A stretch of 64,000 nucleotides of DNA from Paraflavitalea soli (lineage in GTDB: Bacteria > Bacteroidota > Bacteroidia > Chitinophagales > Chitinophagaceae). The position numbers were made by a program, and so were the translations under genes. The stretch spans positions 5,026,546 through 5,090,545 of the forward strand of contig NZ_CP032157.1 in assembly GCF_003555545.1 (NCBI RefSeq). The letters run 5' to 3'. This document shows, piece by piece, positions 58,173 to 64,000 of this stretch. The notes below the pieces were generated by a model. That model was not told the DNA's origin, searched no databases, and was given only the letters and a program-made list of their open reading frames with translations. The first letter of the stretch is position 1; each line of letters opens with the position of its first letter.

Positions 58173-59519
58173 TTACTTCTCATAATATTGCAAGGCACTA
58201 TCGTTGATCTTATATTTATTTTTTTGCAGCAGATCATATATAGCGGCGCCCGCCAATAATACGGGACCATAACCGTGAGCAGCATATACGTTCACGGGAC
58301 GATAATAGTAAAATGCCGGTTCGAAACCCATACCCGTTCCTACACAAGTACCTTCTATCTGTCCCTTGTCATTTACTTTGGTTGATACAGCATTCCAGGC
58401 CAGCAATGCCATGGGGCCATAAGCTACCGCATCGATCCATCCTTTTTGAATAGCATGGGCAATGCAATAGGTATAGATCGCTGTAGCAGAAGTTTCCAAA
58501 TAGGAATCATTGCGATCCAACAACTGGTGCCAGAATCCTGAACCGGATTGATAAGCAGCTAATCCTTTGATGTGTGCTTTCAACAATTCCAGCACCTTGG
58601 GCCGACCGGGGTGATTTTCAGGCAATACATCCAGCAGTTCCACTTTCGTCATGATAGCCCAGCCATTGGCCCTGGCCCAATGGAATTGCGGATGCTCTTC
58701 CATGCCCTGCACCCAACCATGCATGTATACGTTCTTCTGTTTATTGAACATGCGTTCGGAGAATTGGATCACCTGCTTCACCGCATCATCAAAGTATTTT
58801 TGATCGCCGGTGAGCTTGCCCATCTGCGCCAGGGCCGGTACTGCCATATAAAGATCATCGAGCCAGATGGTATTGGGATGTGGCCGGTTGCGGGCCAGGG
58901 TGCCATCGCTCAACCGGAACTCTTTGGTAGAGATGTATTGCATGAAATTGTCAATGACGGGCCGTAGCTTATTGACAGTGCCCGACCGTTCCGCTTTGAT
59001 CATAGCAGCACACATAGCACCGGCATCATCCAGGGCGTGGGGATCAATAACAGAACGCAGGGGATTGGAACGGTTCCTGTATTTTTCGAACAAAGGTTTA
59101 AAAACAGGAACAGCATCTGCGATCAGCTGCATCCGCCGGGTAGTATAATCAGTATATTTCTTATCGCCGGTAGCCGCACCTACCTGCAGCATACCGCTAT
59201 AGGTAACACCCCATTCATAGCTGGTGAGCCGGAAATCACCGGGTTTGAAGATCGTATTGGTATCTGCAGCACTCACATTGGCCAATACAGCGCCGGAGCC
59301 ACGGTTGATAAACTCAGCCGGAGTGGCTGCATCGAGGTAGTTAAATACCCTGTCCAGCACTTGTTTAACCGCTACTGTAGTGGGCGGATTGTAAGGCACC
59401 GGGTAATCGGGCTGCAAGGCATGCAGCGGAGCCGTTACATCGTTGCCTTTCTGAGCTGCTGCCGAAAGCCCTGCACAAACAAAGCAGGAAAAAAATACAG
59501 GTTTCATTGAATACTTCAT
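58173..59519 (-). CDS. GH88/GH105-type unsaturated glucuronyl/galacturonyl hydrolase
   Basis: About 448 residues from MKYSMKPVFFSCFVCAGLSA (signal peptide; ATGs at 59528 and 59507 are equally possible). The six-hairpin fold shows LTSYEWGVTYSGMLQVGAAT, PNTIWLDDLYMAVPALAQMG (catalytic Asp expected in WLDD), FHWARANGWAIMTKVELLDV, and YLETSATAIYTYCIAHAIQK. It should remove the unsaturated uronic acid from lyase products. It is 38% longer-looking than the GH105 at 26788 mainly through its N-terminal part and clearly not a recent duplicate. Single gene between two SusCD units; a terminator precedes it upstream. Confidence 0.88.
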   Translation of the reverse strand: MKYSMKPVFFSCFVCAGLSAAAQKGNDVTAPLHALQPDYPVPYNPPTTVAVKQVLDRVFNYLDAATPAEFINRGSGAVLANVSAADTNTIFKPGDFRLTSYEWGVTYSGMLQVGAATGDKKYTDYTTRRMQLIADAVPVFKPLFEKYRNRSNPLRSVIDPHALDDAGAMCAAMIKAERSGTVNKLRPVIDNFMQYISTKEFRLSDGTLARNRPHPNTIWLDDLYMAVPALAQMGKLTGDQKYFDDAVKQVIQFSERMFNKQKNVYMHGWVQGMEEHPQFHWARANGWAIMTKVELLDVLPENHPGRPKVLELLKAHIKGLAAYQSGSGFWHQLLDRNDSYLETSATAIYTYCIAHAIQKGWIDAVAYGPMALLAWNAVSTKVNDKGQIEGTCVGTGMGFEPAFYYYRPVNVYAAHGYGPVLLAGAAIYDLLQKNKYKINDSALQYYEK

Positions 59520-59563
59520 ATAGTACAATTTCTATTTTCTAATCGACCTAAACAAAAACAAAA

Positions 59564-59591
59564 GGACGGTCAATAAAAATTGACACGTCCG
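59564..59591 (-). terminator. Rho-independent terminator after the second SusD
   Basis: On the minus strand GGACGTGTCAAT pairs with ATTGACCGTCC (one bulged base) around TTTTT, followed by TTTTGTTTTTG. It ends the second SusC-SusD transcript and separates it from the GH105 gene. Confidence 0.85.
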
Positions 59592-59670
59592 TGCTTGCTA
59601 TTCTACTAACTAAGACTGCTTCTTAAATCTTGTTGAATTCATTTAACAACCAGGAACCAAACATTGATTA

Positions 59671-61617
59671 TTAGTAACCCGGGTTTTGGTAATTCTTCTT
59701 TTGCGTTGCATCCATCAACTGGCCGTTCTGCGTAGTCAGATCTATCTGCTGCTGCGGAATGGGCCTTAGTTTATGATAAGGCATAATGCTGGTGGCATCT
59801 TTATTGAAAAGTTTTGTACGACTATACAGTAACTCTGTACGCACCAGGTCTTCCCAGCGACAAAACTCACCCAATAATTCGCGTGTACGCTCATTCAGCA
59901 TAAAATGAATAAAGCGCTCTTCGGTTGATCCAACACCAGGAGGATAATTCTCACTCGGAGCATTGGTCGTAAATAAAACGTCTGTAGCCATCAGGTTCGC
60001 ATAGGTATCTGTAACATCACCTTTAGTACTGCCATCATACATCCAGGTAGCAGGATTGCGGAACTCATTGGCATGATAGGCAGCCCGTTGTCTTATCTTA
60101 TTGATATATTCCAAGGCCTTGACGTAATTACCTTTGCGGCCATATGCTTCTGCAGCGATCAGGTAAGTTTCGGCCAGGCGTGCCAGGATGCCATTGCGCA
60201 CACCACGCTCCTCATTGAAGGCGCTGGTAAGCCGGATAGGATCAAAATGCTTTACGAGCGACAGGTATTTGTTGTTGTTGAAACCCTGCTGCAGGTTGTT
60301 GCTGGCATCCCGGTAGTAACGGGCATAGGTAATATACCGGGCGCCGGCTACCTGGGCAGCGGTCAATGTGGTGTTTTTATCATTAACGATAAACTGGGCA
60401 ATCGTATCTCCCACCGGTGTTTTGCCACCAGTAGTATTGGCATAAAAAGTAGTGCGAAAGCTCTTATAAAAGCGGGAATCATTTTTACGGTCAAAAAGAT
60501 CGATCGTATAATCAGAAGGTCCCATCCGGCGGAAAGGCCGGCCATTGAAGTTGTCCGAGTTACGTATCAATCCTGGTATACCTCCGTCATACTGACAGGT
60601 AAAGTATTCATGCGTACGGTTTCCGCCGGCAGTAGAACCCGAAGGAGAAGCCAATCCTATATTCGTACTGAACTGCGCAGCAAAAATGATCTCTTTGCTG
60701 TTGTTGGAAGCTGACAATTTGGAAGTTTCGCCTGAAGCAACACCACTCACCCCATCAAAGTTATAAGGAGGAGTACCAATGGTAACCGTGGTATTGGGAT
60801 ATCCCTTGGGGTACACAACAGCCCACAGGTTCATATAATCAGGTTCCAGGATAAATTTATTTGAACTGATGACCAGATCGGCATAATAGGCCGCGCTGTC
60901 CATATCAGTAGCTTTCTGGCCGCGCTGGTCTGTAACCGCACTGCCACGGGTCAGGTATACCTTGGCCAGAAAATGATCAGCAGAACCTTTCAACGCCCTG
61001 CCCACATCGGCAGCAGTATTCAGGTTGTCGGAAGCAAATTTCAGATCGGGTATGATGGCATTGTATACATCGGCAATGCTGGAGCGGGGAAAATCCGTCC
61101 GGATAGAATCGCTCGAATTAAGTACGAGGGGAACGCCGCCGAACTGCTGAACGAGCTGAAAATAATAGTAGCCTCGCAGAAAACGCAACTCACCCAACCG
61201 TTGGTTCTTCTGTGCATCGGTACCCAATATTTTTGAGGTGGGATTGTTGAACTCATTCAGCAACTGAATACCGAGGTTGCAGCGGTTAATGGCCCCGTAA
61301 TTATTCACCCAAAAACCATTGAGGAAGTTATCGGCCGCATTGAGCCGGGGTTCATAGGTATTGTAATAACTATAGTTGAACTGGTCGCCCAGGATGAACT
61401 CATCAATACCAAAATTCCACAGGCAATAGGCTTGTTCATTGTCAAATTTGTAGCGCAGTGGTGAATAGGCCGATCGTACCAGGTCTTCCAGGCCCAGATC
61501 GGTCTTAAAATATTCATAAGTAAGCGTGCTCACCTGGTCTTCCTCGATAAACTTTTTACAGGATAAACTGAACAACAGGGGTGAAACTGTTAACAGCAGA
61601 ATGACAAGCTTTTTCAT
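59671..61617 (-). CDS. SusD/RagB-type surface glycan-binding lipoprotein, second copy
   Basis: A 648-residue lipoprotein: MKKLVILLLTVSPLLFSLSC with lipidated Cys20. Family segments: TLTYEYFKTDLGLEDLVRSA, LGELRFLRGYYYFQLVQQFG, GVPLVLNSSDSIRTDFPRSS, YLIAAEAYGRKGNYVKALEY and HFMLNERTRELLGEFCRWED. It is about 150 residues longer than the first SusD and not closely related, so it should bind a different glycan. It follows the second SusC by 38 bases; a strong terminator lies after it. Confidence 0.95.
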   Translation of the reverse strand: MKKLVILLLTVSPLLFSLSCKKFIEEDQVSTLTYEYFKTDLGLEDLVRSAYSPLRYKFDNEQAYCLWNFGIDEFILGDQFNYSYYNTYEPRLNAADNFLNGFWVNNYGAINRCNLGIQLLNEFNNPTSKILGTDAQKNQRLGELRFLRGYYYFQLVQQFGGVPLVLNSSDSIRTDFPRSSIADVYNAIIPDLKFASDNLNTAADVGRALKGSADHFLAKVYLTRGSAVTDQRGQKATDMDSAAYYADLVISSNKFILEPDYMNLWAVVYPKGYPNTTVTIGTPPYNFDGVSGVASGETSKLSASNNSKEIIFAAQFSTNIGLASPSGSTAGGNRTHEYFTCQYDGGIPGLIRNSDNFNGRPFRRMGPSDYTIDLFDRKNDSRFYKSFRTTFYANTTGGKTPVGDTIAQFIVNDKNTTLTAAQVAGARYITYARYYRDASNNLQQGFNNNKYLSLVKHFDPIRLTSAFNEERGVRNGILARLAETYLIAAEAYGRKGNYVKALEYINKIRQRAAYHANEFRNPATWMYDGSTKGDVTDTYANLMATDVLFTTNAPSENYPPGVGSTEERFIHFMLNERTRELLGEFCRWEDLVRTELLYSRTKLFNKDATSIMPYHKLRPIPQQQIDLTTQNGQLMDATQKKNYQNPGY

Positions 61618-61655
61618 GTATAATAATTTACAAACAGTTTATAATAGTTAGTTGC

Positions 61656-64000
61656 TTATAATCCCAGACGTACACCAAAAACAAAACTCCTGTAGCTATA
61701 AGAGTTCACCGTAGGGCCGGAATTATCGCTGGTGGGATAGGATGATTTATAGGGGATGGTTTCTACATCAGCGGTTTTGTATTTACTAAACAGGAAGGGG
61801 TTTACCACATTGAAAGAGAGGGTCAGCCTGCTCAGTTTGGCCTTGCTGATAAAGCTTTCCGGCACATGGTAAGCGAGGGCAATGCTGCGTACCCTTACGA
61901 AATCGCCGCTGCGGAAGCTCATGGCCTGGAAGTACTGTTGGATATCTACCGTATTATTAGCCTGGGCGTATTCATTGGAAGGATTGGTAGGCGTCCAGTA
62001 ATTCACTTTAAATGACTGGTACCGGGCATTGAGACTGGGCCTCATTTCGCGTATCAGGGAACCAAACTGCGCATACATGTAAACACTCAGGTCAAAATTC
62101 TTATAGGAAAGGTTGGTACTGAAACTGGCCGTCCATTTGGGGTTATGGGAACCCAGCACCAGTTTATCTGCATCTGTAATAAGGGTATCACCGTTAAGGT
62201 CTTTTACATATGCACGGCCGGGTTGGAAGTTGACATTGGTTTTGTTGCCTGCTTTCTGCCAGAAATAATCAGCGAGGATACCACCTTTCACCGTATCTGA
62301 ATATTGGAACATGCCTACCAGTTTCCAATCATAATAAACCTGTGTAGGCTGACCCAGGAACCATTGATTACCGATATTGTCAGAACCCGTACCATTGATA
62401 TCTGTGATAGCTTGCTTATTGTACGAAACTACAAAGTCGGTAGTCCAGCGTAATCCATTGGGGCGATCTATATTCACCGTGCTCAGGCTCAGTTCCACGC
62501 CACGGTTCCTTACATTACCGAGGTTTACCAACACATTTTGAATACCGCCAGCGGCAGGTATGGACCTGTTTTGAATAGGGTTGGTATTGGATTCATAAAA
62601 ATCGAGGGTACCGGTAATCCTGTTCTTCAGGATACCGAAGTCGACGGCAATATTTTTGGTCTTTGTTTTTTCCCAGGTAAGCAGGGGTAATGGCAACGTA
62701 TTGGGGAAGTAACCGGTAGCAGCGACACCGCCCCAGTTATACAAACTACGATCGAGCGTACCGGAAGTAAGGTAAGGGTCGATAGCAGCATTACCCACCG
62801 AGCCATACCCTATTCGCAGCTTTAACTGATCAATAATGGTAGCACCCTTCATAAAATTCTCCCGGTCTATCCGCCACGCCAGGGCTGCCGAGGGGAATAA
62901 CTCACCTTTGTGCCCATCGGCCAGTACGGATGAATTATCATTCCGCAGACTGAGCGTGAGCAGGTATTTGTCATCAAAAGTATAGTTCAAACGGCCAAGA
63001 AAGGAAGAGAGTTGGTATTGGCTGAAAGTGCCACTGCCAATCACCGTGCCTGTACCATTTTGTTGCAGGGAATACCATTTCTGGCTTTCGAAGTTGAGGG
63101 CTTCCGCGCTCATGGTATTGAACTCGTAGCGGTTCTTTACCAGTTCCTGGGCTGCCAGCAGGGAAATAGCATGTTTATCAGCTACGCGTAAGTCGTAGGT
63201 GAGCATGTTTTGTAATGTCCAGTTGAACCGGTTACGGGTAGTATAACTGCCATTGGCCGGACTGCCGCCTCTTACAGAAGACTGGCTGCCATTGAAAGTA
63301 CCCTGGCGCTCATTGCGCAGGTCAATACCAAAAGCGCTTCTGAACTTAAGGCCTTTGTACAGCGTTACTTCGGCAAATACATTACCGAGCAGCCGGTTGA
63401 TCCTTATTTCATTGAATACCGTATTGGCGTCATTCAACGGATTTACGATATTACCGTCATTGCCCGGATTGAAGATCAGCTTGCCGGTAGAATCATAAGG
63501 CTGCGCAATCGGCAACTGGCTGGAAGCGCCGCCATACATACTGGGTCCTACATTCTGAATCGCATTGGAATAATTGATACCGCCACCTATATTGATGACC
63601 TTATTAGGCCTGAAATCATTACTGAGGCTAAAGGTGTAACGGGTATAATCCTGTCCGTATTCAATACCCTTCTGGTTAAAGTAGCCACCGGAAAAGGCAG
63701 TGCGGAAACGATCAGATCCGCCGGTGAGGGAAATATTATGATTCTGTGTAACGCCTGTTCTTAATGCGCCATCCTGCCAATCGTAATTAATCACTTTAGA
63801 AGGATCGTAAATAGCTATACTATCCAATACAGGCAGCTTCAGGTTTTGCAACAAAGCCCTCTCTTCGGCTGTGGTAGCTCTTTTAGCGGCAACCAGCGCA
63901 GCTTCATTGATCCAGCTATAACCATTGGCCACGGCACGCCAGGTATAGATATCTCCGCGTGTTTTGAATAAGTTGAAATCAGACACCGGGTCAGGAAAAT
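61656..64000 (-). CDS. SusC/RagA-type TonB-linked transporter, second copy (partial, N-terminus outside window)
   Basis: The reading frame is open through the window edge (about 781 codons visible; the first codons read FPDPVSDFNLFKTRGD). It contains the barrel part: ALRTGVTQNHNISLTGGSDR, AFSGGYFNQKGIEYGQDYTR, KYLLTLSLRNDNSSVLADGH, GELFPSAALAWRIDRENFMK, LRIGYGSVGNAAIDPYLTSG and the C-terminus YSYRSFVFGVRLGL. The signal peptide, regulatory-like domain and plug lie outside. It forms the transporter half of the second SusCD pair. Any promoter is beyond the window. Confidence 0.95.
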   Translation of the reverse strand, partial: FPDPVSDFNLFKTRGDIYTWRAVANGYSWINEAALVAAKRATTAEERALLQNLKLPVLDSIAIYDPSKVINYDWQDGALRTGVTQNHNISLTGGSDRFRTAFSGGYFNQKGIEYGQDYTRYTFSLSNDFRPNKVINIGGGINYSNAIQNVGPSMYGGASSQLPIAQPYDSTGKLIFNPGNDGNIVNPLNDANTVFNEIRINRLLGNVFAEVTLYKGLKFRSAFGIDLRNERQGTFNGSQSSVRGGSPANGSYTTRNRFNWTLQNMLTYDLRVADKHAISLLAAQELVKNRYEFNTMSAEALNFESQKWYSLQQNGTGTVIGSGTFSQYQLSSFLGRLNYTFDDKYLLTLSLRNDNSSVLADGHKGELFPSAALAWRIDRENFMKGATIIDQLKLRIGYGSVGNAAIDPYLTSGTLDRSLYNWGGVAATGYFPNTLPLPLLTWEKTKTKNIAVDFGILKNRITGTLDFYESNTNPIQNRSIPAAGGIQNVLVNLGNVRNRGVELSLSTVNIDRPNGLRWTTDFVVSYNKQAITDINGTGSDNIGNQWFLGQPTQVYYDWKLVGMFQYSDTVKGGILADYFWQKAGNKTNVNFQPGRAYVKDLNGDTLITDADKLVLGSHNPKWTASFSTNLSYKNFDLSVYMYAQFGSLIREMRPSLNARYQSFKVNYWTPTNPSNEYAQANNTVDIQQYFQAMSFRSGDFVRVRSIALAYHVPESFISKAKLSRLTLSFNVVNPFLFSKYKTADVETIPYKSSYPTSDNSGPTVNSYSYRSFVFGVRLGL

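Noticed and set aside
1-64000. CRISPR arrays, tRNA or rRNA genes, integrase or attachment sites
   Set aside because: None seen on reading both strands; no repeat-spacer pattern and no tRNA cloverleaf or rRNA-like segment was noticed.

Overview
The window is chromosomal DNA from a Bacteroidota bacterium, most likely family Chitinophagaceae. The evidence is SusC/SusD pairs, type IX secretion (T9SS) C-terminal domains, TAnnTTTG-type promoter boxes instead of strong Shine-Dalgarno sequences, and protein sequences that read like Chitinophaga/Niastella relatives. The species cannot be told from sequence alone.

Region 1 (about 1-15.8 kb) is mostly housekeeping: scpB (partial), atpG, a decayed NAD(P)-epimerase-like pseudogene, surE with a small membrane protein, an FtsX/MacB-type ABC permease, lpxB, a large T9SS-exported PQQ-type sugar dehydrogenase, a 57-residue membrane protein, a zinc-ribbon protein, a peroxiredoxin, rpiA, a MocR-type regulator, an XRE regulator, an ECF sigma factor lacking region 4, and a small unknown protein.

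Region 2 (about 15.8-33.4 kb) starts a large pectin (rhamnogalacturonan I, RG-I) utilisation region: GH31, a DUF6250-type protein, a sulfatase, a TonB-dependent outer-membrane protein, then a tight operon PL11 - CE12 - GH105 - GH2, preceded by a second, T9SS-exported PL11.

Region 3 (about 33.4-39.1 kb) looks like an insertion zone: a 3' remnant of an SRPBCC-like gene, two unknown secreted proteins, an intact IS3-family element, a GH43, and an Abi/HEPN phage-defence-type gene.

Region 4 (about 39.1-64 kb) resumes the pectin locus: DUF4450 protein, GH65/GH95-like protein, GH2, NTF2-like protein, GH106 rhamnosidase, CE12, SusD, SusC, GH105, and a second SusD/SusC pair running off the end.

Expected division of labour: lyases (PL11) cut the RG-I backbone, CE12 removes acetyl groups, SusCD imports oligosaccharides, GH105 removes unsaturated uronic acid ends, GH106 removes rhamnose, and GH2/GH43/GH31 and the unassigned glycosidases trim side chains. 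The strongest new observation is a shared promoter architecture: an ATCCTG-N4-(A/G)T(N)(N)TG site exactly 21 bp upstream of a TAnnTTT-like -7 box before four of these operons, with a palindromic version between GH31 and the DUF6250 gene. It suggests one AraC-type (possibly hybrid two-component) activator, which is not encoded in the window.
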